Both the position numbers and the translations under genes were made by a program. DNA of 64,000 nt, taken from the NCBI RefSeq assembly GCF_016907755.1, contig NZ_JAFBCN010000001.1, forward strand, positions 1,922,001 to 1,986,000. The letters run 5' to 3'. Within the stretch, counting starts at the first letter, position 1; every line of letters begins with the position of its first letter. The stretch comes from Cellulosimicrobium cellulans (GTDB lineage: Bacteria; Actinomycetota; Actinomycetes; Actinomycetales; Cellulomonadaceae). Of the stretch, positions 1-7,952 are shown piece after piece. The notes under the pieces were generated by a model. The model was given only the letters and a program-made list of their open reading frames with translations. It made no database searches and was not told the DNA's origin.

Positions 1-843
1 GAGGCGGCCGATCCGGCCGAGCACAGCGTCCGGCACGGTGAGCGTCGGCGGCAGCAGGGGCGGGACCACCTCGCGGAGGACGGCCTCGATCTCACGGCGT
101 CGGCGCGCCCCGAGCCGCTCGGCCGGCGCGGTGACGCTCACCGCGGCGACGGACTGGCCGTCGCGCAGCACGGGCAGGGCGACGCAGCTGATGCCCGGCT
201 CGTTCTCCTCCGTCTCCGTCGCGAAGCCGCTCGTCCGCGTGGCGTCGCACGTCGCGCGGAGCGTGGCGGCCGTGACCGGGTGCTCCTCGGGGGCGGCCGC
301 GGCGTACCAGGCGAGCGCGGCGTCGTCGAGCGGCCGGTGGGCCAGCAGCGCGCGCCCGAGGGCCGTGGTGGCCGCGGGGCGGCGCCGGCCGACGGCCGAC
401 CAGACGCGCACGGCGCGCGCGGGCTCGACCTTGTCGAGGTACACGATCTCCGTCCCGGCGAGGGCGCCGAGGTGCACGAGCTCGTCCGTCGCGCGGCACA
501 CGGCGACGAGCACCGGGTGCAGGAGCGCGGGCAGGTTCTCCTCGCCGAGGTAGACCGTCGCGAGCGCGGTCGCCGCCGGGCCGAGGCGGTAGTCGCCCGT
601 CGTGGCGTCCTGCTCGGCGTAGCCGCGATAGCGCAGTGCCGCGAGCGTGCGGTGCAGCGAGGCCTTGTGCAGCCCGAGCGAGCGCGCGAGGTCGCCGAGC
701 GCGACCCCGGGCGGGCCTGCCGCGGCGAGCGCCTCGAGCACGGTCAGGGCCTTGTCGACGCTCCCGAGCGGGCTCCCGGTCTGGCCCTCCGGCGTGGGCT
801 CGCTGCCCTCTCGCCTGCCCGACGGCGTGCTCCCGGCTTCCAT
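1..843 (-). CDS. IclR-family transcriptional regulator (3' end beyond window)
   Basis: Reading leftward from the ATG at 843-841, an open frame of 281 codons runs to the window edge without a stop, so the gene is cut at its end but nearly full length for the family (about 250-280 residues). After a polar N-terminal tail, residues from about 27 form a winged helix-turn-helix (KALTVLEALAAAGP, then LGDLARSLGLHKASLHRTL). The rest fits the IclR effector domain, including YLDKVEPARAVRVWSAVGRR and ENEPGISCVALPVL. It is divergent from eda-kdgK with only 73 bp between them. IclR regulators of the KdgR type sense 2-keto-3-deoxygluconate or related acids, so this one probably represses the neighbouring operon. 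The specific ligand is inferred from context only. Confidence 0.88.
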   Translation of the reverse strand, partial: MEAGSTPSGRREGSEPTPEGQTGSPLGSVDKALTVLEALAAAGPPGVALGDLARSLGLHKASLHRTLAALRYRGYAEQDATTGDYRLGPAATALATVYLGEENLPALLHPVLVAVCRATDELVHLGALAGTEIVYLDKVEPARAVRVWSAVGRRRPAATTALGRALLAHRPLDDAALAWYAAAAPEEHPVTAATLRATCDATRTSGFATETEENEPGISCVALPVLRDGQSVAAVSVTAPAERLGARRRREIEAVLREVVPPLLPPTLTVPDAVLGRIGRL

Positions 844-869
844 CGTCGTGGCTCCTTCACCTAGAGTGC

Positions 870-907
870 GTTCCGTAGTAAACAACAGGCGTTCACCATA
901 GCGAAAC
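870..907. promoter_or_regulatory. candidate IclR operator pair in the divergent iclR-eda promoter
   Basis: The 73-bp gap between the divergent regulator and eda holds two similar elements, GTTCCGTAGTAAAC (870-883) and GTTCACCATAGCGAAAC (891-907). Both begin GTT, carry a TAG near the centre and end AAAC. Two imperfect GTT...AAC palindromes in a divergent promoter are what an autoregulated IclR protein would be expected to bind. The second lies just upstream of the eda ribosome binding site GGAG (908-911), so binding there could block transcription or translation. The symmetry is weak; this is inference from position and partial symmetry. Confidence 0.4.
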
Positions 908-916
908 GGAGCGAGG

Positions 917-1576
917 ATGTCATCCCACGGACCCATCGAGACGGTCGCGCGTGCCCGCGTCGTGCCCGTCGTCGTCGTCGACGACGCGGAGCAGGGCGTG
1001 CTCGTCGCGACCGCGCTGCGCGACGGCGGGCTGCCCGTCGCCGAGGTCACCTTCCGCACCGCGGGTGCCCGCGCCGCGATCGAGGCGATCGCGCGCGAGG
1101 TGCCGGACGTGCTCGTCGGCGCGGGGACGGTCATCAACGTGTCCCAGGTCGACGAGGCCGTCGAGGCCGGGGCGCGGTTCCTCGTCTCGCCGGGGCTCTC
1201 GGCCGCCGTCGTGCGCCGCGCGCAGGAGCTCGGGGTGCCGGTCCTGCCCGGCGTCGCGACGCCGTCGGACGTCATCGCCGCGCTCGACCTGGGCCTCGAC
1301 GCCGTGAAGCTCTTCCCGGCGAACGTCGTCGGCGGCCCCGCGGCGGTCAAGGCCTTCTCCGCGCCCTTCCCGGGCCTGCGCTTCGTCCCGACCGGCGGCG
1401 TGAGCGCCGCCAACCTGCTCGACTACCTCGCGCTGCCGTCGGTGCTCGCGGCCGGCGGCTCCTGGATGGTTGACGCCGCGCTCGTGCGCGCGGGCGACAC
1501 CGCCGAGATCACGCGCCGCACGCGCGAGGCCGTCGCGCTCGCCGCCACGGCCCCCCACCCCGCCGAAGGAGCCTGA
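917..1576 (+). CDS. eda: KDPG/KHG aldolase (2-dehydro-3-deoxy-6-phosphogluconate aldolase)
   Basis: A 219-residue class I aldolase of the Entner-Doudoroff pathway that splits 2-keto-3-deoxy-6-phosphogluconate into pyruvate and glyceraldehyde 3-phosphate, and often also acts on 4-hydroxy-2-oxoglutarate. Family hallmarks are visible: AEVTFRT near residue 43 with the catalytic Glu, VGAGTV, FLVSPGLS, LPGVATPSD, and DAVKLFPANVVGG, which holds the Schiff-base lysine. Length is normal for the family. The ATG at 917 follows GGAG at 908-911. The stop is 3 bp before kdgK, so the two are cotranscribed and together take free 2-keto-3-deoxygluconate to central metabolites. Control is probably by the divergent IclR protein. 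Confidence 0.95.
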   Translation: MSSHGPIETVARARVVPVVVVDDAEQGVLVATALRDGGLPVAEVTFRTAGARAAIEAIAREVPDVLVGAGTVINVSQVDEAVEAGARFLVSPGLSAAVVRRAQELGVPVLPGVATPSDVIAALDLGLDAVKLFPANVVGGPAAVKAFSAPFPGLRFVPTGGVSAANLLDYLALPSVLAAGGSWMVDAALVRAGDTAEITRRTREAVALAATAPHPAEGA

Positions 1577-1579
1577 CCC

Positions 1580-2701
1580 GTGGCCGACACGACCCAGAAC
1601 CAGCCGCCGCTCGCTCTCCGGCCCGCGGACGAGTGCGCCTACGACGTCGTCGCCCTCGGCGAGGTCATGCTCCGCCTCGACCCGGGCGAGCGCCGCATCA
1701 AGACCGCCCGCAGCTTCGACGCCTGGGAGGGCGGCGGCGAGTACAACGTCGCGCGCGGGCTGCGCCGCGCCTTCGGCCTGCGCGGCGCGGTCGTCACCGC
1801 GCTCGCGGACAACGAGGTCGGCCGCCTGGTCGAGGACCTCATGCTCACCGGCGGGCTCGACACGCGCTGGGTGCAGTGGCGTGAGTACGACGGCATCGGG
1901 CGCACCGTGCGCAACGGGCTCAACTTCACCGAGCGCGGGTTCGGCGTGCGCGGCGCGGTCGGCGTGTCCGACCGCGGCAACACCGCGATCGCCCAGCTCC
2001 GCCCCGAGGACGTCGACTGGGACGACGTGTTCGGCCGCGGCGTGCGCTGGTTCCACACCGGCGGCATCTTCGCCGCGCTGTCCGAGTCGTCCGCCGACGT
2101 CGCGGAGGCCGCCATGGCCGCCGCGCGCCGCCACGGCACGATCGTGTCCTACGACCTCAACTACCGCCCCTCGCTCTGGAAGGGCATCGGCGGCGTCGAG
2201 CGCGCGCAGGAGGTCAACCGCCGTCTCGCCCGGTACGTCGACGTGATGATCGGGAACGAGGAGGACTTCACCGCCTCGCTCGGCTTCGAGGTGGAGGGTG
2301 TCGACGAGAACCTCACCGACCTCGACACCGGGGCGTTCCGCGCGATGATCGCGCGGGCCGCCGAGGAGTACCCCAACTTCCAGGTCGTCGCGACGACGCT
2401 GCGCGGCGTGAAGACGGCGACCGTGAACGACTGGGGCGCGATCGCGTGGTCGCGCGTGCAGGGCTTCGCCGAGGCGACGCACCGCCCCGGGCTGGAGATC
2501 CTCGACCGCGTGGGCGGCGGCGACTCCTTCGCGTCGGGCCTCGCGTACGGGCTCCTGGAGCTCGGCTCGATCCACGAGGCGGTCGAGTACGGCGCGGCGC
2601 ACGGCGCCCTCGCCATGACGACGCCGGGCGACACGTCGACGGCGTCGCTCGCCGAGGTGCGCAAGCTCGCCTCGGGCGGCAGCGCGCGCGTGCAGCGCTG
2701 A
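1580..2701 (+). CDS. kdgK: 2-keto-3-deoxygluconate kinase, PfkB family
   Basis: A 373-residue ribokinase/PfkB-type sugar kinase expected to phosphorylate 2-keto-3-deoxygluconate (KDG) with ATP, giving the substrate of the aldolase encoded just upstream. The N-terminal signature is present (VVALGEVMLRLDPGE, then FDAWEGGGEYNVARGLRRAF). The C-terminal PfkB signature DRVGGGDSFASGLAYGLL, with the catalytic Asp, lies near residue 310. The start is GTG at 1580, 3 bp after the eda stop and behind GAAGGAG. Substrate assignment rests on the gene pair; PfkB enzymes cannot be told apart reliably by motif alone. Confidence 0.9.
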   Translation: MADTTQNQPPLALRPADECAYDVVALGEVMLRLDPGERRIKTARSFDAWEGGGEYNVARGLRRAFGLRGAVVTALADNEVGRLVEDLMLTGGLDTRWVQWREYDGIGRTVRNGLNFTERGFGVRGAVGVSDRGNTAIAQLRPEDVDWDDVFGRGVRWFHTGGIFAALSESSADVAEAAMAAARRHGTIVSYDLNYRPSLWKGIGGVERAQEVNRRLARYVDVMIGNEEDFTASLGFEVEGVDENLTDLDTGAFRAMIARAAEEYPNFQVVATTLRGVKTATVNDWGAIAWSRVQGFAEATHRPGLEILDRVGGGDSFASGLAYGLLELGSIHEAVEYGAAHGALAMTTPGDTSTASLAEVRKLASGGSARVQR

Positions 2702-2789
2702 CCGGGCCGCCTCCCGTCTTCCCGCCGTGCCGGGCTGCACGACCAGGGTTAGTGTGGTCGGGCTGTCGGCGGGAGGCGGGAGGTGCGGC

Positions 2790-3185
2790 GTGGCTGGTGG
2801 GGCCTTCGTGCCCGGGCTGCCACGCCGCGGCGCCGAGGAACCACCGGACCTGGCTCGCGCTCTCGAGCACGCGCGCATCCTCCGCGCGGCCGGCGATCCC
2901 GGTGGAGCAGCCCAGGTCCTCGACCGCTCGTTCGCCGCGGAGGGCGTGCGGACCCGCAGCGTCCCCGAGCGCGTCCGGTTCCGCGCCCTGGTGCTCCGCG
3001 CCGACCTCGCGCTCGCCCTGCACGACGAGGCCGCGGCGGAACGCTTCCTCGAAGGGGCGGAGTGGTTCAGAGCCGGGGCCGACTTCCTCCCGCGGGTCGC
3101 CGAGGCGCTCGCCGCCCTCGACGACGAGGTGCACCGCGCCGACGAGCTGCGCGACCGGCTCGCGAGCGAGCGCTGCACCGGCTGA
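2790..3185 (+). CDS. hypothetical protein, helical (TPR-like)
   Basis: A 131-residue protein of unknown function. The GTG at 2790 is chosen because GGGAGGCGGGAGG (2771-2783) lies 6 bp before it. The frame is open from 2727 but has no ribosome binding site there. The middle is made of short amphipathic helices such as LARALEHARILRAAGDPGGA and RALVLRADLALALHDEAAAE, the spacing seen in tetratricopeptide-like repeats. No signal peptide, membrane span or catalytic motif is apparent. Codon use matches the surrounding chromosome. It lies between kdgK and a zinc-ribbon protein with no coupling to either. Confidence 0.65.
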   Translation: MAGGAFVPGLPRRGAEEPPDLARALEHARILRAAGDPGGAAQVLDRSFAAEGVRTRSVPERVRFRALVLRADLALALHDEAAAERFLEGAEWFRAGADFLPRVAEALAALDDEVHRADELRDRLASERCTG

Positions 3186-3284
3186 TGCGGCCGGCCGGGA
3201 ACCGCGCGTGCGGGAGCCGCGTTGGACTCCGCAGTACCCGTGCGGGCGCCGACCGTGCCCGGCCCATCACGCGAGGAGGCAGAC

Positions 3285-3749
3285 GTGCTGTGCCCCACCG
3301 ACCAGACCGTGCTCGTCATGACCGAGCGCAAGGGCGTGGAGATCGACTACTGCCCGACGTGCCGCGGCGTGTGGCTCGACCGCGGTGAGCTCGACAAGAT
3401 CATCGACCGCTCGCTGGAGAGCGAGATCGCCGCCGAGGCCGTCGGCCCGGCCGCTGCCGCTGCCGCACGCACCGCTCCGGCCCCCGCGGCCCCGCCCGCC
3501 CCCGCGCCGACGTCGTACCCGCCGGCGCCCGCCGCGGACTACGGCACGCCCGGCTACGGCGAGCGGCGCGACGCCCGCCGCGATGACCGCCGCTATGACG
3601 ACCGTGACCGCTACCGGGGTGACCAGTACGGCGACGACCGGTACCGGGACGACCGCGACCGCCGCTACGACGGGCGCGACGGCTACGACCCCCGCTACCG
3701 CAAGCGGAAGAAGAAGGAGTCGTGGCTCGAGGACCTCTTCGACTTCTGA
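3285..3749 (+). CDS. zf-TFIIB zinc-ribbon protein with charged RD/DR-rich tail
   Basis: A 154-residue protein. Residues 1-45 form a TFIIB-like zinc ribbon: a CP pair at the very start, then YCPTCRGVWLDRGELDKII, the usual CPxCxGxWLDxGEL signature. A flexible Ala/Pro-rich linker follows, and then a low-complexity tail rich in Arg, Asp and Tyr (RRDDRRYDDRDRYRGDQYG and similar) that ends in basic KRKKKE and an acidic/aromatic terminus. Start GTG 3285 is preceded by GAGGAGG (3273-3279). Such proteins are common in actinobacteria; function is not established. The tail suggests nucleic-acid or protein contacts, which is inference. Confidence 0.85.
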   Translation: MLCPTDQTVLVMTERKGVEIDYCPTCRGVWLDRGELDKIIDRSLESEIAAEAVGPAAAAAARTAPAPAAPPAPAPTSYPPAPAADYGTPGYGERRDARRDDRRYDDRDRYRGDQYGDDRYRDDRDRRYDGRDGYDPRYRKRKKKESWLEDLFDF

Positions 3750-3774
3750 CACGCCTCGTGGTCGACTGTCCCGC

Positions 3775-4545
3775 GTGACCGTCCTCGACTCGTTCTCGCT
3801 CGCCGGCCGCACGGCCCTGCTCACCGGTGGGAGCCGCGGGATCGGGCGCGCCGTCGCCCGCGCGCTCGGCGAGGCCGGCGCTCGGGTCGCGCTCACGGCG
3901 ACGACGGCGCCTGCCGCCGAGGACGCGGCCGCCGCGCTGCGGGAGGCCGGGATCGACGCCCGCGGGTACGCGCTCGACGTGACGGACCGTGCCCAGGTGG
4001 ACGATGTCGTCGGGCGCGTGGCCGCGGACCTCGGGGCCGTCGACCTGCTCGTCAACAACGCGGGGATCTCGATCGGCGGGGCGGCGCTCGAGATCGAGGA
4101 CGACGTGTGGCACCGCACGCTCGCGACCAACCTCGACGGCGTCTGGTACTGCTCGCGCGCGGTCGCGCGCGCCCTGGTCGCCGACGGTCGACCGGGCGCG
4201 ATCGTCAACGTCGGGTCGATGTCGGCGTCGATCGTCAACCGGCCGCGCTGGCAGCCCGCGTACCTCGCGTCCAAGGCGGCGGTGCACCAGCTCACCAAGG
4301 GCCTCGCCGCGGAGTGGGCGCCGCACGGCATCCGCGTCAACGCCGTCGCGCCCGGCTACGTGCGCACCGAGGCGTCGCCCGTCGACCAGCCGGAGTACTA
4401 CGACGACTGCGTCGCGCCCGCCGCGATGCGGCGCTGGGCCGAGCCCGAGGAGATCGGCCCTCCGGTCGTGTTCCTCGCGAGCGCGGCGTCGAGCTTCATG
4501 ACCGGCGCGGTCGTCACGGTCGACGGCGGCTACACCCTCTTCTGA
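3775..4545 (+). CDS. short-chain dehydrogenase/reductase (SDR)
   Basis: A 256-residue classical SDR. The NAD(P)-binding motif TGGSRGIG lies near residue 20, the NNAG motif in LVNNAGISIGG near residue 90, the catalytic Ser in VNVGSMSAS, and the YxxxK pair in YLASK about 13 residues later. IRVNAVAPGYVRTE and a C-terminal VTVDGGYTLF complete the fold. The start is set at GTG 3775 because LAGRTALLTGG should lie about 10 residues in; the ribosome binding site is weak. Relatives are often labelled gluconate 5-dehydrogenase or mannitol/glucose dehydrogenase, which would suit the nearby ketodeoxygluconate genes, but the substrate is unknown. It is the last chromosome-like gene before the lower-GC islet. 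Confidence 0.88.
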   Translation: MTVLDSFSLAGRTALLTGGSRGIGRAVARALGEAGARVALTATTAPAAEDAAAALREAGIDARGYALDVTDRAQVDDVVGRVAADLGAVDLLVNNAGISIGGAALEIEDDVWHRTLATNLDGVWYCSRAVARALVADGRPGAIVNVGSMSASIVNRPRWQPAYLASKAAVHQLTKGLAAEWAPHGIRVNAVAPGYVRTEASPVDQPEYYDDCVAPAAMRRWAEPEEIGPPVVFLASAASSFMTGAVVTVDGGYTLF

Positions 4546-4659
4546 TCGCGGGACGATTATTCACGAATCGCCTTTGCGGGTGCACTACCTCGAACTGCCG
4601 AGCAAGAGTGCGCGCGATCAGGAACGTGCCACCGGAGCGAGGTATCGGCCAAGAACTGG

Positions 4660-5550
4660 CTACACAGCGCCCTGGCGTCGCGCACGCCACATAGTGTGCT
4701 CGCGACTAAATGCCGCTTCGGCGTCATGGGCGCTCTGAGCCCACGTTGCCTCATCGGCGCTTTGGGGCAGGGTGTCCCTAACCAAGTTCACCTCGTGGCT
4801 GGTGACCCCATAGGACTCCGAAAGGGAGGCGTATTTCTTCGCCTGAGTCCAAGCAACGAATGCTGCGGCGATTGCGGCGACAGCACCGAGAAAGTCGACA
4901 TCACCGCCGGATGCCACGCGCGCGACCCCTGCGAGAAGGGCGACGGCTTCAAGAGTGATGACTATAACGCCGTACATGAAAGATCGACGCTTGTTCCATC
5001 GAGCCTTGTTGGCGTACCACGTCACCTGTCCCGCAACCCGCTGATCGTAATAGATCCGCGATCGGTCTGCCTGCGGAAGTGCGCGAATCGTTCGCATCGA
5101 CTCTGTCACTCCGGGCGCGTCGTTGGCGTTCGCGCCAATGTCGAGGTGCGGAACAGTTGCCAGCACATCGCGTAGGACGTGTCTAAAGGCGCGTTCTGCG
5201 TCTGGATCGTCCAGCCGGAAAGCCTCGCCGCCCACGGCGTACTGCCACGCTGCAGACCGTATGGACTCGGCCGCGGCGCGCGCGTCGTACCAAGTCTTCT
5301 CGGCAGTGGATGCGACGCGCGTCACTTGCATGGTCAGGGCGGCGATGAAGAGTAGGAGGGCGGCAATTGGGCCAGATTTCCCGAGGATGTCCCCGGGAAT
5401 CAATGCAGCACAGGCGGCTCCAGCCAATGCGCCGAGTTCTAGACCCTTCCAAATGTAGAACGTACGCTGGCTTAGAGCGGCTTTACCGTCAGCGGACCTA
5501 AACAAGGCGGGCAGGTCTAGTTCGGGAACTTGCGGTGGCACGTTCATCAC
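4660..5550 (-). CDS. SLATT/DUF4231-type two-hairpin membrane effector
   Basis: A 296-residue integral membrane protein resembling the DUF4231/SLATT group of predicted pore-forming effectors. Two hydrophobic hairpins are visible: residues about 35-77 (LELGALAGAACAALIPG, then PIAALLLFIAALTMQV) and about 193-235 (MYGVIVITLEAVALLAG, then FLGAVAAIAAAFVAW). A soluble helical part with basic clusters separates them (TWYDARAAAESIRS, YYDQRVAGQVTWYANKA). The start is GTG 5550 or ATG 5547; both overlap the stop of the upstream TIR-like gene, so the two are translationally coupled. GC content is visibly lower than in flanking genes. SLATT proteins are known partners of nucleotide-signalling immune proteins; pore formation after phage sensing is inferred. 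Confidence 0.75.
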   Translation of the reverse strand: MMNVPPQVPELDLPALFRSADGKAALSQRTFYIWKGLELGALAGAACAALIPGDILGKSGPIAALLLFIAALTMQVTRVASTAEKTWYDARAAAESIRSAAWQYAVGGEAFRLDDPDAERAFRHVLRDVLATVPHLDIGANANDAPGVTESMRTIRALPQADRSRIYYDQRVAGQVTWYANKARWNKRRSFMYGVIVITLEAVALLAGVARVASGGDVDFLGAVAAIAAAFVAWTQAKKYASLSESYGVTSHEVNLVRDTLPQSADEATWAQSAHDAEAAFSREHTMWRARRQGAV

Positions 5551-6131
5551 GGCCGCACCTTTGTCTTGAACGAGATCGGAGCGGTGCGCTTGTCGTAGGC
5601 GCGATCAATCCAGCCGTTCGGATCCGTTTCGAACTCGCTCCATGTCGTTAGCACGCAGTAGCGGTCCTCTTCTGACCACGCACATTTGCTGTTGGGGATG
5701 TAGTAATTGTAGTGGAACTCTGAAATTGCGGTTGAGTCGTTCACCATAACAATGTTGTGCAGTGAGCCGCAGGTCATGCACTCGCTCTCGCCGCGAAAAA
5801 CCGTGTCTTCGACCTCGGGGAGTACAATACCGAGGATTCCGCTCTTGCGACTGCTTGCCGAGTTATACAACGACGCCTGCAACTCGCGTTTGATATACTG
5901 CTGCTCGAACCATCCAAGGGTCTCGGCGGATCGTGAGCCGATTAGGAAGATGGTAACGGTAGAGTCGTGCAGGTAATCCTCTCGAATTCTCCGCATGATG
6001 TAGTCAGGATCGGTGGAGTTGATCGGCAGATTTAGTGACTTGTCGACGTAATCCAGGTGGGGCATATCCTGGATCGCCTGCTTGTATGCGGCGTCTTCGG
6101 TCTTGAAGGAGATGTAGACCTTGTGTCCCAC
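5547..6131 (-). CDS. TIR-like (DUF1863/ThsB-like) domain protein
   Basis: A 194-residue protein whose N-terminal half resembles the MTH538/DUF1863 TIR-like family, the fold also used by Thoeris ThsB. It opens with HKVYISFKTEDAAYKQAI, then DYIMRRIREDYLHDS, the strand TVTIFLIGSRSAETLGW, and WFEQQYIKRELQASL, where a conserved Glu would be catalytic. A pair of cysteines (ECMTC) follows near residue 125. The start is GTG 6131, set by GCGGAG 8 bp upstream and by the position of the first beta strand; the frame stays open further upstream but that part is not protein-like. It overlaps the SLATT gene by a few bases. TIR proteins of this type make NAD-derived signal nucleotides, so it is the likely sensor/signal producer for the membrane partner. 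Confidence 0.75.
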   Translation of the reverse strand: MGHKVYISFKTEDAAYKQAIQDMPHLDYVDKSLNLPINSTDPDYIMRRIREDYLHDSTVTIFLIGSRSAETLGWFEQQYIKRELQASLYNSASSRKSGILGIVLPEVEDTVFRGESECMTCGSLHNIVMVNDSTAISEFHYNYYIPNSKCAWSEEDRYCVLTTWSEFETDPNGWIDRAYDKRTAPISFKTKVRP

Positions 6132-6393
6132 GCTGTGCACTCCGCGCTGGTAGAGGGATCGTTGCTGTCGGTAGGAGCGTCCCACAGGCCACTGACATCC
6201 ATCGGGCGCCCGCTCGCTCTCCCATGCGACCGAACCGGTGTTTGATGGTTGATTGCTCCCCTGCGGGACTGTAGATCCCGGTTCGATTACCGTGCCGTTG
6301 CGTACGCCTGTCCCACCATCATCCGTCTGGATCGATGGGCGTGACGGCCAGGCGTCTGCTGGTGATGGATGAAGGGAGTTAGGCTCGGTCCCC
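6132..6393. other. non-coding lower-GC stretch upstream of the TIR gene and of the BASS gene
   Basis: This 262-bp divergent intergenic region should hold the leftward promoter of the TIR/SLATT pair and the rightward promoter of the transporter. Its composition is mixed: relatively AT-rich at the TIR end and GC-rich toward 6360. A short hairpin, CGGTTCGATTACCG (6279-6292), looks superficially like a tRNA T-arm but has no other tRNA part around it. No transposase, integrase or clear attachment site is visible. Confidence 0.5.
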
Positions 6394-7371
6394 GTGCGCG
6401 CAGTCCTGAGCCGGTGGGTCGACCCGTTCGTCGTGACCCTGCTCGTCGTGCTCGTGTTGGGGCTGGTCGTGCCGGTGGGGCCGGACGCGCAGCGCGTGGT
6501 CGACGCCGTGGCAGACGTCGCGGTCACGGTCCTCTTCCTCGTCTACGGCATGCGCCTGTCGACGCGCGAGGTGTGGGCGGGCCTGCGGAGCTGGCGCCTC
6601 CAGGGCGGCATCCTCGCGGCGACGTACGTCGTGTTCCCGGTGCTCGGGCTCGTCACGGCGTGGGCGATCGAGCCGCTCGTCGGGGCGCCGCTGGCCGCGG
6701 GCGTGCTCTACCTGTCCCTGCTCCCGTCGACGGTGCAGTCGTCCGTCGCGTTCACGTCGGTCGCGCGCGGCAACGTCGCCGGGGCGATCTGCGGCGCGAC
6801 GGTGTCGAACGTCGCGGGCATGGTGATCACCCCGCTGCTCGTGCTGTGGCTCATGGCCGGAGCAGACGGGGGTGCCAACGGTTCCACGGGCGGGCTCGGT
6901 GGGCTCCGGACCGTGCTGCTCCAGCTCCTGCTGCCGTTCGTCGTCGGACAGCTCCTCCAGCCGTGGGTCGGCGACTGGGTCCGCGCGCGGCGCTGGCTCA
7001 CTCTCGGCGTCGACCGCGGCACCATCCTCGTCGTCGTGTTCGGCGCCGTCGCGGCCGCGTCCTCGGCGGGCGTGTGGGCGAGCGTGTCCGGGTGGTCGAT
7101 CGTCGCGCTGCTCGTCGTGAGCGCGCTCGTGCTCGCCGCGATGCTCGCGCTCACCTGGTGGGGCGGGGCGGCCCTGCGGCTGTCGACGGAGGACCGGATC
7201 GCGCTCCTCATGTGCGGGTCCAAGAAGTCGCTCGCCACGGGTCTGCCCATGGCGAGCGTGCTGTTCCCGGTCGCCGTCGCGGGCGTCGTCGCCGTCCCGG
7301 TGATCGTGTTCCACCAGCTCCAGCTCGTCGTCTGCGCGGTCCTCGCACGCCGCCTCGCGCTCCGCGACTGA
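6394..7371 (+). CDS. bile acid:sodium symporter (BASS) family transporter
   Basis: A 325-residue multi-pass membrane protein of the SBF-like subgroup. About nine to ten hydrophobic helices are visible, beginning FVVTLLVVLVLGLVVPV and VAVTVLFLVYGMRLSTREV. The characteristic LLPSTVQSSVAFTSVARGN segment near residue 110, and MCGSKKSLATGLPMASVLF near residue 275, match the crossover motifs of this family. Start GTG 6394 gives the usual short basic N-terminus; the ribosome binding site is poor (GAAGGGAG lies about 15 bp upstream). The substrate is unknown. It runs convergently toward sufE, with 30 bp between stops, and marks the return to chromosomal composition after the islet. Confidence 0.88.
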   Translation: MRAVLSRWVDPFVVTLLVVLVLGLVVPVGPDAQRVVDAVADVAVTVLFLVYGMRLSTREVWAGLRSWRLQGGILAATYVVFPVLGLVTAWAIEPLVGAPLAAGVLYLSLLPSTVQSSVAFTSVARGNVAGAICGATVSNVAGMVITPLLVLWLMAGADGGANGSTGGLGGLRTVLLQLLLPFVVGQLLQPWVGDWVRARRWLTLGVDRGTILVVVFGAVAAASSAGVWASVSGWSIVALLVVSALVLAAMLALTWWGGAALRLSTEDRIALLMCGSKKSLATGLPMASVLFPVAVAGVVAVPVIVFHQLQLVVCAVLARRLALRD

Positions 7372-7401
7372 CGAGCCGCCGCCGGCGAGCCCGGGTCGCT
7401 G

Positions 7402-7860
7402 TCAGGAACGGCCGGCGACCTGCTCGCGCACCTGGCGCTTGGCGCGCGTGAGCATGCCGTTCATGCCGCCGATGCGCAGCGGGCTCACGGCCCGCGTGAG
7501 GCCGATCGACATGGGGAAGTCGTCCGGCACGTCGAGCACCTGCTGCACGGTCAGGCCGGAGAGCCCTTGCGCGAGGATCGACGCGAACCCGCGCGTCGTC
7601 GGCGCCTCGGCGGGCGCGGTCGCGAAGAAGTGCACGACACCGTCGTCGTCGACCTCCGCGAACGCGCGCACGGGCGACTGGCACTCCTCGATGCGCTCGA
7701 GCAGACCGGGTGCGCTCGCGTAGCGCTCCGGGAGGTCGGGCAGCTCGTTGGCGAACTCGAGCAGGAGCTGGAGGCGCTCACGCTCCGGCAGCGCGAGGAA
7801 GTCCTCGCGGATCTCCGCGAGGGCCGCGGGCAGTGACGAGGCGTCGGTCGGGGAGCTCAT
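7402..7860 (-). CDS. sufE: SufE-family sulfur acceptor protein
   Basis: A 152-residue SufE/Fe-S assembly protein that takes persulfide sulfur from a cysteine desulfurase. It has the SufE layout: an N-terminal helix (EIREDFLALPERERLQLLLE), then the acceptor loop IEECQSPV with Cys60, VHFFATAPAEAPTTRGFAS, and LGLTRA-like SIGLTRAVSPLRIGGM. Start ATG 7860. It lies downstream of the rhodanese gene on the same strand but a strong hairpin separates them, so it may have its own promoter. SufE next to SseA is a common actinobacterial arrangement. Confidence 0.9.
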   Translation of the reverse strand: MSSPTDASSLPAALAEIREDFLALPERERLQLLLEFANELPDLPERYASAPGLLERIEECQSPVRAFAEVDDDGVVHFFATAPAEAPTTRGFASILAQGLSGLTVQQVLDVPDDFPMSIGLTRAVSPLRIGGMNGMLTRAKRQVREQVAGRS

Positions 7861-7952
7861 GGTGGCGATCCTTGCATCGGGGGGAGTGCGGCCGGGACCT
7901 GGTCCCACCGTGCGGAACGCCCGGCGCGCGCGGCGTATGCCCGCGGCGGACG

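Noticed and set aside
920-3331. 803-codon open frame on the minus strand across eda-kdgK
   Set aside because: It is the antisense of strongly recognisable genes; the translation is Arg/Ala/Gly-rich without motifs, as expected for antisense frames in very GC-rich DNA.
4660-6131. Calling the TIR/SLATT pair a Thoeris system
   Set aside because: No ThsA (SLOG/sirtuin or Macro/TM) gene is present; the partner is a SLATT-type membrane protein, so it is only Thoeris-like in its TIR component.
6279-6292. tRNA T-arm-like hairpin CGGTTCGATTACCG
   Set aside because: The loop is 6 nt with a 4-bp stem, and no acceptor stem, D-arm, anticodon arm or CCA region can be drawn around it; not a tRNA gene and not a convincing attachment site.
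6132-6527. N-terminal extension of the TIR-like protein into the transporter gene
   Set aside because: The extension overlaps the BASS coding start, is Thr/Ser/Arg-rich without structure, and a ribosome binding site with GTG 6131 directly precedes the first TIR strand.
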